From Hofstenia miamia (lineage: Eukaryota; Xenacoelomorpha; Acoela; Hofsteniidae), in contig CABFPE010000039.1 of NCBI GenBank assembly GCA_900660155.1, positions 974,037 through 1,015,665 of the forward strand: a stretch of DNA of 41,629 nucleotides, given 5' to 3'. Positions 24,571 through 35,571 of the stretch are shown here, one piece after another. Position 1 is the first letter of the stretch, and every line of letters begins with the position of its first letter. Below the pieces are notes generated by a model. That model made no database searches. It saw only the letters and a program-made list of their open reading frames with translations, and was not told where the DNA came from. A program made the translations under genes and the position numbers.

Positions 24571-24636
24571 GAATTTTAATAAAAACTTTAGACTAAGTGA
24601 GATATATTTCGCTCAATTTGAGCATCGTTAAATTTA
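24571..24636. repeat. Left inverted repeat of the Penelope-like remnant
   Basis: Pairs with 25111-25170 in inverse orientation with few mismatches and one 3-nt gap. It contains the near-palindrome gctcaatttgagc. Confidence 0.7.
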
Positions 24637-24703
24637 AAAAAAAGTTCCCTCTAAATATAACATATGATTAATCAAATACGAATAATAAATTATACTAAAA
24701 AAG

Positions 24704-25057
24704 GTGAGATATATTTATACAACGCGAAAGCTTAGTCAACACCTAGAAGTAAAATCAATGACAAAGATATCCGATAAGTCCAATGTTATCTACAAAATCC
24801 ATTGCACCTATGGTGAGGACTATATTGGATATAGTAGCAGAAAAAAAAGCCGAAGAATAAAAGAACATGAAACTAAGTCAACAATATCAGAATCGCTAAG
24901 AAAATGTGGATTAAATTATGACATCAAAATTTTAAGATCAATCATCCCTAAAAATTTAAAAGTAATTGAAAGTATATACATTAGATCATAGCAACCAAGT
25001 CTTAACACCAAAGATGATTACATATATCAGCACAAATTACCTCTAATCAACGTTTAA
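24704..25057 (+). pseudogene. GIY-YIG endonuclease domain of a Penelope-like element, one nonsense codon
   Basis: The frame encodes NVIYKIHCTYGEDYIGY and then RKKSRRIKEHE. This is the family pattern V-V/I-Y-K-I-x-C ... Y-I-G ... R ... R-I-K-E-H of the nuclease that nicks target DNA during retrotransposition. The second Cys of the usual CxxC before YIG is Gly. The motif IESIYIRS runs into TAG (24989-24991). In the same frame it continues QPSLNTKDDYIYQHKLPLIN to TAA 25055-25057, which matches the family's conserved end (xPxLN), so the TAG is an inactivating mutation. Upstream reverse-transcriptase sequence is absent. The ATG at 24704 is only the first in frame, not a true start. Confidence 0.7.
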
Positions 25058-25110
25058 TTATATATAGTATCTTTTAATTAAATAATGCATATTTAGAAGG
25101 AAAATTTTGT

Positions 25111-25170
25111 AAATTGACGATGCTCAAGTTGAGCGAAATATATCTCATTTAGTCTGTTTTTATTAAAATT
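25111..25170. repeat. Right inverted repeat of the Penelope-like remnant
   Basis: Inverse partner of 24571-24636. It contains the near-palindrome gctcaagttgagc followed by gaaa. Confidence 0.7.
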
Positions 25171-25209
25171 ATTAAAGATCCTTAACAACAATAACTTGCT
25201 GAATGTCGA

Positions 25210-26651
25210 CTGCGACTTCACAGTGGACGTGTTTTTAAATCCTTTCAAGGGAAAATGTAAGACCTTTCTGAACTGAGGCAAATGAAGAAGCTGATATTTT
25301 CCAAACGTCAGTTTCAGTTTATGAGAGAATTTTTTCTACATCATCGGCGTACATCGCAGCAGCCCACTATTTTTTCCTCTTAATTACTGTAAGCACTGTT
25401 TTGTGATTGACTTTGGATTTCAGCTCTAAGGTGACTCTATAAAATGCAGGAAGAGTGAATAGCGGGAATATTCTTCTGCGTTCACATGAGGAACATGTTG
25501 TCACATTGTTTGTATCTTGAAAACACGTGGACAACAATTGAATGGCCTCATGATCCAACTTCAGTGAGAAGACAATTTGCTTTTTGGAAAGCGGAGTCCA
25601 ATGTTACAATATCATTCTGTATCTTTTCTAGGCACATTTGATCATCACCAATAAATTAGTAGACTGAAGCGAGATTCTCAGATGATTGAAGAAGTTTACT
25701 GCACCCAATGGTATCTTTAAATATTGCTTCAACGGTTAGAAACAAAAGAAAAATGTGGTTCTCGGACAGAGCTATGTAGAATGCCAGGTTCTAAATCGTG
25801 ACTTACTTCTTCCTCAAGAAAGACTGCAACAATTTGTAAAAAATCATGGCGTTGAACCCAACCTGTTGGACACATCATCACAAACTTTGTCTTTTTTTCT
25901 ATAGAGTTTACTTTTACAACTGTAGAAAATGGAAAAGATCTTTGGTTTGATGAGTAGATATATCATTTACAATATCATAAATATGATTTATTTCTTAAAT
26001 TCCACATGCGTTGCTCAACACCAAGTTTAGTTGATCGTTAAAACAGTGCACAGCTCTTGTAAGTGGAAACTTCTCTTGAAGGCTTGCAGCGCTTCCACGA
26101 AATAATTTCATTTTAATCTGTTTTGATTATCATGGTAGCATTTCGGACTGCAGAAATAAACAAAGATTTGAAATAATTTGCAATTCCTCTGTAACGAAAC
26201 AGAGCTCCAAATACTACCTCTCCGAAAACCGTAGGAGCATTCATGTAAATTTTTCCATCGTTCCAGTGACTTCGAAGAGGCAAGGAGTTCCGTTCACAAA
26301 GCAAGACAGTTTCAATTATTGGAATCAAGTTTCCGGCGTTGCTCTATTTGTTTCTTCTTTACAGTTTTGATTTGAACATCAATAACATGAGAATGGCTGC
26401 TGATTTCAAACACATTCTAGGATACTGACAAAGAAAATATTCCACATTAGCCAAGAAATTATTCCGTCTGCATTGTGATGCACTTAAGACTCTTTGTTTA
26501 GGAACGTTTTATTCAGTTTAATTTCACTTACAAGAAGAGCTACGCGGTTTATCTACTTATTTGATACAAATTATTTTTTAATTAAAAGAGCATCATTGCA
26601 TCAAAACTTTTAGAGAGAGCCCGCACCTCTCCCCTGGATCGTCACCTGCTC
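25210..26651 (-). pseudogene. hAT-superfamily (DUF4371/P52rIPK-like) transposase pseudogene with 5' end
   Basis: Read on the - strand, degraded frames give ordered blocks of the DUF4371/hAT-like transposase seen in 52-kDa-repressor/THAP12- and ZMYM1-like elements. These are: IETVLLCERNSLPLRSHWND (about 26260-26320; family I-x-x-V-x-F-L-x-R-Q-x-L-P-L-R-G-H-x-D), then AVRNATMI (about 26115-26140; family P-K-N-A-T-Y), PTGWVQRHDF (about 25845-25875; family C-P-T-R-W-V-E-R-H-D), and a C-terminal stretch TCSSCERR near 25460. Many stops and frameshifts exist, so it is inactive. The 5' end on this strand is CAGGTGACGATCCAGGGGAG at 26632-26651, very like hAT termini (CAGxGGCGGATCCAGG). The matching 3' terminus was not found; the Penelope-like remnant adjoins it. 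Confidence 0.6.
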
Positions 26652-28461
26652 CTAACATGTTTTGGTTATACAAAATGGGTTGCACATCGGTATTTGAATT
26701 TGAATGCCCTTTATTTGAAATCCACTGAATATGCTTAAAAAATACCGTTTTATATATATTACATTGCATGTCTAGATCTTGCTCTCATCGGCCAGGGATT
26801 TGGCGAATTCTGAAATAAATGACCTCGATTATACAAGTGAATACAAAGATGTCAAACACTAGAATAACTGCGTTAAACACTTATTGTCTATAAGTTTAGA
26901 TATTTATTCAAATATGGAGCATATTATACATATTTTTATTCATTTTGTGATTGTCATACATTAAAATATTTTGTAGCAAATTAGTAATGCTCTAGAAAAA
27001 TTAAATTTATTAAATTTTTAATTTGCAAAGACGATGAAGTTCATATCTCAACTAAATACTAAACTTCATAAAATATTCACAAAATTTTCTGCTTTAAGAA
27101 TTGTAATAATACAACAGAAATATGCCAAGTTACCTTATTTATAGTGTACTGAAACATATATATATATATATGAAATCGATGAAAATTGTTCAAAATGTTC
27201 ATGTTAAAGCAGGGTTTATATTGCAAACCCATAATTCCTTTTTCACACTGTTTATAAATTTGATCATAACTTCAAAGATCATTTTCGTTTTGAATTCAAA
27301 AAATTTTGAAGGGCATTACTCTTTATGAAGTTAAAGTTTGCATTAGATTCAATCTGATATTTATATCAATTAGAGTTTTGTTTAAGATTATTCGAATAAT
27401 TTGTGTCTATACATTAGATTTATTGCATAAATTTGGATGTTTTGCTGTGCGATTTTTTCTGTTCTACTCATACAAATGTGATCCCAAAACAATTTAAAAA
27501 ATGCTTTAGCATATACATTGACTAACATGCCTAAGTCGAAGATTGTACATGTTCTATTGGACTGCTTAAGGTTTGTTAATTTAATCCATTGACGTCTCAA
27601 TTTCATGCAATGAATACTTCTATTATTGAATCGAGTCTATCATATACTTGCACTTACTGTATTAATGTAAAAATAATAATCGAATTTTGATATAATTTAC
27701 CCTTTATGTATAAAAACCTAGATAAAGCTGCTCCTGAATTCCTATTATGAAAAAATGGCGAAAATTCAGTTGTTTTTGCTGATGGTGGTGCAAACTTCGA
27801 TTCCCCATCATCTTAGATACAGCACTGATGTAGTTCTACTTTATGCTACCATTTTGCACAAAATTCTTAAAAATATTAATTACACTATGAAGTCTGTGAA
27901 CCAGTTTTTCTTTTATATTTCTGGTCTCCTAAAATAGGAAAACACATTTTACAAAATGGTCCTGTAGAACTCTGCTACATAGTGGTTGATGGGACTTTCT
28001 TAGAAAATGTAATGAAGAAATTTCAACTATGAAACAATATAGAAAGGAATGCAATATGAATTGAAATTTTAGTGAACATTTAGTCCAATCCATATGGAGA
28101 ATTTCTTTTAATATCCTAATCTGCGTTCGAATCTAAATATAGCTCTCATTTTCAAATATTTAACTGATAAAAAAAAACGAATTGAACCTAACTAGTTTTT
28201 CGAATTTGATAAAGATTAAATACCGTATTCCACAACGAACAATACTACATTTGCTCTTGAACTATGCTTTAAAGGTTTAGGAATTTTCCAAAAGCAATGT
28301 ATGTCCACGTTATTCAAAACAATGTTATTACAAAAAGCTGAAATTCAATGAGAAATTTAAGATAGTTGATAACACCAATGAGCTCCTTAATTAAACTAAC
28401 TTAGAATATTTTGCTTCACTCTAATTACGTGTAAATCTTACGAAACTCAAATGTGTATATA
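26652..28461. other. AT-rich intergenic DNA
   Basis: No exon or RNA gene supported. Contains a short (TA)n at about 27157-27171 and a 22-bp near-match to Pax exon 6 at 27734-27755 (see findings). Confidence 0.4.
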
Positions 28462-28488
28462 CAAGATCCGGCAAAATGATCTGACACA
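28462..28488. repeat. Putative terminal repeat of a Tc1/mariner-type element
   Basis: Following TA TA, the sequence CAAGATCCGGCAAAATGATC lies about 85 bp beyond the stop codon of the adjoining - strand transposase fragment, where the element's 3' end is expected. The partner terminus was not found, so this is inferred from position and GC content. Confidence 0.4.
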
Positions 28489-28573
28489 TTTATTGGATTA
28501 ATAAAAGGCAAATATAATGTAGAAACAAAAAAGTGTTTTTATTTTAGAAAAGTAAATATAAAGCCATTTTATT

Positions 28574-28880
28574 TCATTGGCTTTTAAAAATTAAATTAGT
28601 CAAATGAAAGACTTTATTGTTCACACACTGTCGAAGGCGTACATGAAAGTTGTGCTTAACTTGGCGGATCATTTCATGTGGAATGGTAGAAATTTCTTGA
28701 CGAGTGGCTTCCTTAAGTTGATTAATAGGCCGAGGCGATTAATGTATAACCTTGCCTACGAATGTTTTTGTTTCAATGCTGATCCACTAGTTCTGAAGTC
28801 GGTAACCCATAATAAGATTGCGTTTCGGCAGGTACGGGTGATGTCTACCAAATTTAAAGTTAGCAACTGAAAAAAGCAAA
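28574..28880 (-). pseudogene. C-terminal fragment of a Tc1/mariner-type transposase
   Basis: On the - strand the frame reads SPRPINQLKEATRQEISTIP, then HEMIRQVKHNFHVRLRQCV, then HLTNLIFKSQ and stop (TGA 28576-28574). This is the characteristic C-terminus of a common arthropod mariner-like transposase group (family pattern RPRTIxxLKxxIRxEIxxIPxEMxRRVxxNFxxRLxxCIxxxGxHLxxxIFK). TAA at 28741-28739 interrupts it just before this block. Upstream, only degraded GYLP/GYR-like sequence remains and the catalytic DDE/DDD region is missing. The + strand ORF at 28604-28870 is its shadow. Confidence 0.75.
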
Positions 28881-31800
28881 AATTATTCGAAAAAGAAACA
28901 AAATGAAACTAAACAAATTGCATTATATCTACTTTTCGAAAATAAAACATTTTTATACTTTGCTACTATATTTGCTTTGTATTATTAAAAATTAATTTAA
29001 AAATTTATTTTGAATTATTATTCCCAATAGAAATATTTTGATGTACTTTGTAAATCACTAAAATGTACATTATGAGTGAAGGATTGAATGTATTTCTTAA
29101 AAAAATTTAAAATAATATTTTATTGAATCATAGAATATATTTTATATATTAATTCAGAAATAGATCGTCAACTACACATTCTACAGAATTGAATTTTAGA
29201 AAGGAATGATTTAGTGATTAAATGATGTACAACAATTTTTCTAACACAATTAGACTACTAAATGGAGGAAAATATTTTGGGGAGCTTTGTAAAAATTTTT
29301 TAAAATATACTTAAAATGGGAATTAGACAGTCACTGTTACGCCATCTGGCGAATGTTTGAAACATTTTTTGAAAGCGAAACAACATCTAGCGGACTTTCT
29401 AAATGATTATTTTTACAAAATATGTTTAATTTTGACCTTAATAAGTTAATTTATTGTAGCAATTTGCTTGACACTTGATAGAATATGGATTATTTGGATT
29501 TACTTTTGAATCCACTTTTGAAACTCAATACCACATCAATAGCCCAATGAAGAGCTCATAAAAAATATGGTAGAAGTGAAAACATCATTTTTTCATAAAC
29601 GAATCTTATCAAAGTTAGTTCCTTCAAAGTTTTCACACGGTGTACCTCAGCATCGACAATTTCAAGACAATAATATTTAAGAATTTTCAATAGGCGTGAA
29701 AGCGACCCAACTAAATTCAATTGCTGATTTCGAACAATAACCAACCCAACCCAATGCATGAAATCTAATGCATAATTTCATATTTATTTAAAATAAAAGA
29801 ATCCCTAAGGCTCAAAATAGTTATTAACAATCCAATTTAGTTCAAGTTCATTGATGCATCAAAATGCATTTTACAACCATTATCATAACTTATGCAAGCA
29901 AATTTTCATGTTCAAAAATCAGGCCAACTTTAATTTCAATAACCCCAAACCTAAGTGTAAATAATAGCAAAAAACTCATTCTGAAGAATTTCATACTTCT
30001 GATGTAATTGAATGAGCCGGTAGGCATCGGATATCCAAATCGTAGAATTTAATAATTTAACAGTATACTTAAGGAAACAATCCAGTACCAGTGCATCAAT
30101 GCATTAGAATGATTAAGTTAATTAAAATTTTGATTTAGAGAGCAGCTTAAGTTTAAATTATAATAAGAAACTCTGAATGTTGGGCAAATAAAAATGCATA
30201 AATACTTCACTACTGTGTTCAACTATAAATTAGCATTTTGTGGAATGCTTATTATTGATATTTTATTGAAGTAGAAATTTATTCAGTGTCCTAAGAAGTT
30301 TCCTTTAAAAGTCAAAGGTATAGGCTGTCAAAATTTTAAGGAACAGTTGCTTTGGAACTTTGAAATGGTATAAATTTCTAGAGAGTATTGAATAGATAAA
30401 ATCAAGAATTTGGCGATTTCTTTTTACTGAACCTTGAATATGTCCATTACATTAGTAAATGTGTTTGCAATTAAGAACATGATTTCCAGCATTGACTATC
30501 AACATTATGCATTTCATTTGACTGAATCTGTTTGGTATATGAGAAAATCTTACATTCTTCAAATGCGATATGGCGATATGTCGATAGTAAATTTATATGT
30601 AAGTTGTTATTGTAACAATAGAAGCATAAATTTTTTTCTTAAAATATCAATTACAAGCATAGATTACATAACACTATCATGATGTAAACTGCTCTTTCTA
30701 AGTGATAGACACAAGCTGAACATGCACTAAGTCATGTGCATCAATGAATAATAATGATGACCTCACTTTTTTTGCTTACTTTCTAATTAAGTATGTCAGT
30801 TTAGATAGGGCAGCTTTCAGTCTTTTAGTGTTAAACTAGACTATATCCCATTGGATTAAAATAGAAGTTGATGGAACTGAGACCCCAGACAAAACATTTT
30901 TTTGATAATTTCTTATGAATATAATCCTGGCTAAAATGTATGTAACTGATAGTGTTTGCTAATTGTTTAGCTAATAGAATTTACTTCAAGATACCTCATG
31001 AAATCATGGACCCTTCAATTTATCAAGACAAGATCCTTTTCTACATCCATGGAAACATTTTGCATTTCAGTAAAATTTCCTCCTAATTTAAACAAATAGC
31101 GCTGAGAAAATTTAGACAATACATTTGAAACTAATAAAATACTGCGCGTAACGAATTGACACTTTTAATTTTCCTTACATTTCACGAATATAAGTTAATG
31201 CAACCTTGTCCATTTTTCTTGATTGACTTAGTGATACCATTGCTCATTTGTAGGTAATTTAATTGTATAAAAAATAATTTATTATTCTAAGTAAAATGAA
31301 AAATCTATAACATAGGCCTCACAAAATCAAAATGGTAAGATTGCTGTTCTATATTAACAGTCACGTTGCTTGAGTATTCACTTTAATAGCAATTTTTATA
31401 AAACAAAAACCCTGCTTCAATTTCGAATGAAATTTTATCCATGAAGAAGGATCGCAAACTTCATCTCTTATTTCAGTGGCCCTAGCAAAGGAAAATTTTC
31501 TTAAATAATATTTTATTCGTCAAAAAATATTTGAACGCTCATAAGTAATAAAGATATTTAAAATCTGAAAACCCCCTTGACCTCAGGCAAAAGAATAATT
31601 GTTTGTTCAAATAGTCATCATTATATAAGGGCATATTCAGTCAGAATTGTCTAAACCATGTGCTCAAAAAATGGACAAAGTGATCTGACCTTAGGATGAT
31701 GTGAGGTTTGCCTGTAAAGTAATTTTACTAAATTTTACAATAACTGATTTAATTAAGAAAAATCTAACATACTATAGAGTTAATTGAAAAATCTTCGGCA

Positions 31801-33272
31801 GTTGCAAGTAATGACTTTAATTTCCAATTAAATAAACTTAAAAAGATCACAGATGTTTTCTTTATACATCATTTAGTATATTTGTGAAAAAACAAGCAAT
31901 TTCAGATGTTGAGTTTGACTAAAATAATTGAATATTAGAATGCCTAAAATTTCAACATCAAGTAGCGACCAAAATAATTTTGTCTTATATTTAAATAAAG
32001 GAATAGATTTCATAGAAACAATTTGCATCACGCATTGCTATGTTGGAATGTTAGCCCGTTATGTATATTACGTTCTCCACTAAGTACAATTCTGGTCAAT
32101 ACATTGTAATTAATTTTATGCCATTTCCGCAACGGACGCACATTTCATTTTTTTAAAAAATTATTAAATTTACATTTTAAGAAAATTTTGTGAGTTAAAA
32201 AATACATGAATACTTTCATAGATAAATACAACATAATAAATATTATTTGGAAAACGTCAACACATAATCACATTTTGAAAATTCAGTTTGGCTGAAAAAA
32301 GTTTAATGTAGCAGACCCACACTTATTTTTATGAAAAAATGATAAAAATCATTATGAATTTATTTAAAATCCCAATATATTTACTAATCTTTTGAATTTT
32401 GTTATTTCAGATATTGGTTATACATAGGATACTAAGGTTGCATGTTATCAAAGCAAAGTAACAAATTTCGTTAAACCAAATACCCAAAATCAAAGCTTAA
32501 AAATTTTAGTTTGCAGTAGACCTGAGGAAAAAATGCTTTAAATACAACATAGTCTCGAAATATCATTTCTAATATATACAGATTATAATATATTGGAATT
32601 TTTTTCAGCGAAAAATTAAAGGTATATAACAGTTTTAGCTTATTTTTGTTCTATTATTTGTTCTTTAATTTCACACGCTTTTTTATGAATTAAAGAGCTT
32701 TTAATGGGGATTCCTACAAACATTTTTAAATGAATTACGTTAATTGTGTTTCTCAACAAAAATATATCTTCGACTAATAATATCATTCAAACTTGTTGAA
32801 AAAAATGTCCTTCAGTGACCATACTGTTTTCACAGCTTCTAAGTTTCCAATGAAAACATACATTCTTATAAAATTCTCTGAACTTACTTATGATCTTTAC
32901 CCAAGTCAAAATATTGGAAAAAGTAGGCTACCATTTACGATAAGTAATTCCAACGTAAAGCAAGGGCAGTCAAACTTCTGTCCCATTTATGACCATAGTG
33001 TTATATGAAATAAACGACAAAAAACTTGTGCTTGCAAGAAATTAATCCTTAGGTTTAAAGATGGAGACATGCCGTTAGTTTATCGAAAAAAACAGTCTCA
33101 GTTGAGAATTACCTTTTAAGTTAAGAGTTCTCTAAACACAATGTTTCGTCTGTGACCAACATATAAAACACGCCTTAAAGTATTATTACTAAGTTGGATT
33201 GGTGGAGTATCACGTGTGTTTATATTGTATTGTGTTATTGACTCAAAAAAATCAAAAAATACATTACAATTC
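28881..33272. other. AT-rich intergenic DNA with paired CTCF-like motifs
   Basis: No exon or RNA gene recognised. The distinctive content is the pair CGCCATCTGGCG (29340-29351) and CATCTAGCGG (29384-29393). The open frames at 29556-29759, 30434-30682 and 32793-33008 have no recognisable domain. Confidence 0.4.
29340..29393 (+). promoter_or_regulatory. Two CTCF-like motifs in tandem
   Basis: CGCCATCTGGCG and, 44 bp on, ACATCTAGCGG share the core CATCTRGCG, close to the C-C-N-C-T-R-G-x-G-G-C core of the insulator protein CTCF read on this strand. They are markedly GC-richer than the flanking AT-rich DNA. Confidence 0.35.
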
Positions 33273-33330
33273 AGGGGCATAGCTTCAATTGGGGCATTCG
33301 GGGCTCTGCCACGGATGTAATTTTCCTAGA
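33273..33330 (+). mobile_element. Possible hAT-type terminus
   Basis: CAGGGGCATAGCTTCAATTG followed by ggggcattcggggctctgcc resembles widespread hAT-element ends (CAGGGGCGTAGCCAGG and a G-rich run). No transposase or second terminus is visible in the following 600 bp, so it is a fragment at best. Confidence 0.35.
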
Positions 33331-33937
33331 ACGTGAAAGAGATGTCATAGAATATTTAATCGATGAAGTGTTTTTTTCCACAATTGAACCAATCCACATT
33401 GAAAAGGAGAGAAAAATAATTTATTATTATTAAAAAGTTACATATGTACATCTTTCTAGAATTAAACTTTTGTATTATATTTTCTTCTACAGCGTTTGAT
33501 TAAATGTTCCGACTGTGATTTTCTTGTAGAAACAATTAATAAAATGCTTCACAACTTTTCTATCTTCTATGAATAGTACCTATTATCTGCTTTCTATCTT
33601 TTAGGTTTTATCTATCATTTTATAGTTGAAGATTATTAGAACAAGAACATTTAGTAGCATTTTAAAAACCTGTTAATAGAATATTTTAAAAGTAGACATT
33701 GAATTTTTCATTGCCTAAAAAGTTTTGTTTAACAAACTAAATTGCAATAACTTAGTGTTAAAACTAAAAAGTATATTAGTGGCTGTTTTTTATGTTCTTT
33801 AAGTTTGTAAAATAGCATATACTTTACTGCCATCTTATCGTCAAATTTTGTTATATTTTATAAATTTTAGATAAATAACATTCATCGTAATATTTCTGAA
33901 GATAAAGCGGTGTTTGGAATTGCGTTATTGAATATCT
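33331..33937. other. AT-rich intergenic DNA
   Basis: Nothing recognised between the possible hAT terminus and the second piggyBac-type copy. Confidence 0.4.
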
Positions 33938-34450
33938 TTAACTTTAAACAGCCTAGCGTCCGTTTTGAATGACAAACCGTTTTTCCACATTTACAAGAAT
34001 TTTCCAAATTTGAAAATCTTGGGGCATGCGTAGGTCTATTGGGAAACATACATTAATGAATGTTGAAAATTTTTATTAAAGCTTATTGCTGTGACAGAGA
34101 TTATTGAATAGATTACCAAGTTTTCTTAGAAATTTTCGAATTTTTGAAAAGATTTAACTTCCCTCCATACTTAATGGTAATGTATTTAGAAGGTTTTAAG
34201 CTCCAGGGGCAACAAAGACTTTTTTTAATATGTGCAAAGATATTCCAAACCCATTGAGGCAAAATCAGAGGCCTCGATGGGACAAAACCATCGCGCGGAT
34301 TTAGAGCAAAAAGGAAAGAAGAGATTCTCCTCTGCCATGTGGTGCTTTTAGATTGAGCATACCATTAATAGTTTTTGAACTATGAGCGTTTAAAAATTTT
34401 CTATAGAATCATGACAATTTTTTAAAAATCACCAGGCTGTTTAAGGTTAA
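33938..34450. mobile_element. piggyBac-type non-autonomous element, copy 2
   Basis: Bounded by intact TTAA at 33938-33941 and 34447-34450. The left end begins CTTTAAACAGCCTAGCG and the right end, reverse-complemented, CCTTAAACAGCCTGGTG, giving inverted termini of about 15 bp. Over its end 100 bp it matches copy 1 (2195-2592) in reverse orientation, and its left end matches copy 3 (shared acaaaccg...cacatttt). The length of about 505 bp and lack of a transposase frame indicate a MITE. This is the best preserved copy because both TTAA sites are intact. Confidence 0.75.
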
Positions 34451-35184
34451 AGAATAATGATAGTAATTAATAAAAAATGTAAATTTTAAAAAATTGGCTG
34501 TTTTTTCGACGGGTCACGGGCGGCACCGTACAATTTTGGTCGGTTTTACCCTCATGTAGTAGTTACTTACCGAAATATGTATATGAAATAATTTTGTAGG
34601 ATTTGAATTTCAATTGAATTTTTAATATTAGAAAATCGTTAAACTAGATTAGACTATCTTTAAATCAGAAATGTCGACAATGTCGATTTATGCATCTTTC
34701 ATACCAATTTGCAATTGAATTAAAAATGGATTTCCTATAAAATTTAATTGTCTAAATGTCAACTTTAAGAATTTATTTTTCAATAAGATTCAATAATCAC
34801 CTTTGCGCCCTCTAACGGAAATTTTTTATTCTATTCATTAAATTCCTTACATTAGAAAAGATACCTCTCACTATGATAGAAATAATTATTCTTTAATTTA
34901 TTAGGCTCATCTGTAAATGTTATGCAAATACTATCCATGCTGAAAAAATACAACTGTAATTTTCTGACTGTTCTTAGAACATTGTAAACTTGAAAACAAA
35001 TATTACTTACAATTTCATAAATTTTTTATTTTTTCTACATTTTGAGATTATAATATGCTGTAATTGACAATTGCATTTAGAATGCAATTAATTGAATATT
35101 GAGGCAAGTTAATTATCATGCATTTTTAAAATGCTTCATTAGCAATTAACCCAAACTGAAAGTTCTTCTTTCCTAGGAGCTAAA
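34451..35184. other. Intergenic DNA downstream of the GPCR gene
   Basis: Mostly AT-rich. A GC patch at about 34505-34560 and the CTCF-like GCGCCCTCTAACGG at 34805-34818 stand out; no gene recognised. Confidence 0.4.
34805..34818 (-). promoter_or_regulatory. CTCF-like motif
   Basis: The reverse complement CCGTTAGAGGGCGC agrees with the CTCF core CCASYAGRKGGCRS at 12 of 14 positions by my count. It lies about 480 bp beyond the GPCR stop codon. Confidence 0.35.
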
Positions 35185-35190
35185 TTTATT
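35185..35190 (-). terminator. Polyadenylation signal of the GPCR gene
   Basis: AATAAA on the - strand about 107 nt past the GPCR stop codon; position suits its 3' UTR. Confidence 0.4.
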
Positions 35191-35296
35191 TAGACATATT
35201 GATAGCAAGTCTTTGAAAAACTTGAATTTCTTTTAGAGAAATGAATTGGAAGAATGCTATAGAGTTACTAAGTAAATTATTCTTTATCATACAACA

Positions 35297-35571
35297 CTAT
35301 TTTGCAATGGCACATCCAAGCAATTTGTAAACATTTCTTCTTACTTCGTAGTTAAAGAAGCTGTACATTAAAGGGTTAAGTGCATATGTACAGTAGGATA
35401 TCCAATATGTCAAGAGGAAAATCTTATAAGGAATAACCACACCAGAGACTTGAGTAAAAACATATAGAGTATAATAGGGTGTATAACAACAATAGAAGAC
35501 TGTCACCAATGCTCCTGTTAGCAGCAAGGCCCTTCTTTCTTTTTGAGCAGCCAATTTTGCCTTCTGGTTGG
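35297..35571 (-). CDS. GPCR exon 2 (TM6-TM7 and tail)
   Basis: The acceptor 'cattttttag'-like AG at 35573-35572 and phase 1 (T|CC giving Ser) join it to exon 1. It encodes the end of loop 3 (KAKLAAQKERR), TM6 with F249 and CCYTPYY, TM7 with YWISYCTYALNPLMY, and helix 8 (FNYEVRRNVYKLLGC), with a Cys suited to palmitoylation. The stop is at 35297-35299. Confidence 0.85.

Larger units (their letters stand above)
24563..25203 (+). mobile_element. Penelope-like retroelement remnant with inverted ends and 11-bp duplication
   Basis: The direct repeat AACTTGCTGAA flanks the block at 24563-24573 and 25193-25203, as expected for a target-site duplication. Just inside the left repeat, and about 20 bp inside the right one, lie inverted repeats of about 60 bp: 24571-24636 against 25111-25170, with shared core gagatatatttcgctca. 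Between them is a + strand GIY-YIG endonuclease fragment. Penelope-like elements combine a reverse transcriptase with a C-terminal GIY-YIG nuclease and often carry terminal repeats in direct or inverted arrangement. No reverse transcriptase is present here, so this is a truncated or rearranged copy. Confidence 0.55.

Noticed and set aside
25114..25153. Hammerhead-ribozyme-like core in the Penelope-like terminal repeat
   Set aside because: TTGACGA, a GCTCAA/TTGAGC hairpin and GAAA recall CUGANGA-stem II-GAAA, and Penelope-like elements are known to carry hammerheads. However, the first C is T, an extra T separates the core from stem II, no stem III can be drawn to the following GTC, and the left copy loses another core base.
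28120..28160. tRNA-like GTTCGAATC box
   Set aside because: The T-loop-like word has no pairing T-stem, no A box at the right distance and no acceptor stem.
28604..28870. 88-aa + strand open frame
   Set aside because: Antisense shadow of the Tc1/mariner-type transposase fragment, which has the recognisable motifs on the - strand.
30434..30682. 82-aa open frame
   Set aside because: No domain, no splice context, composition of random AT-rich DNA.
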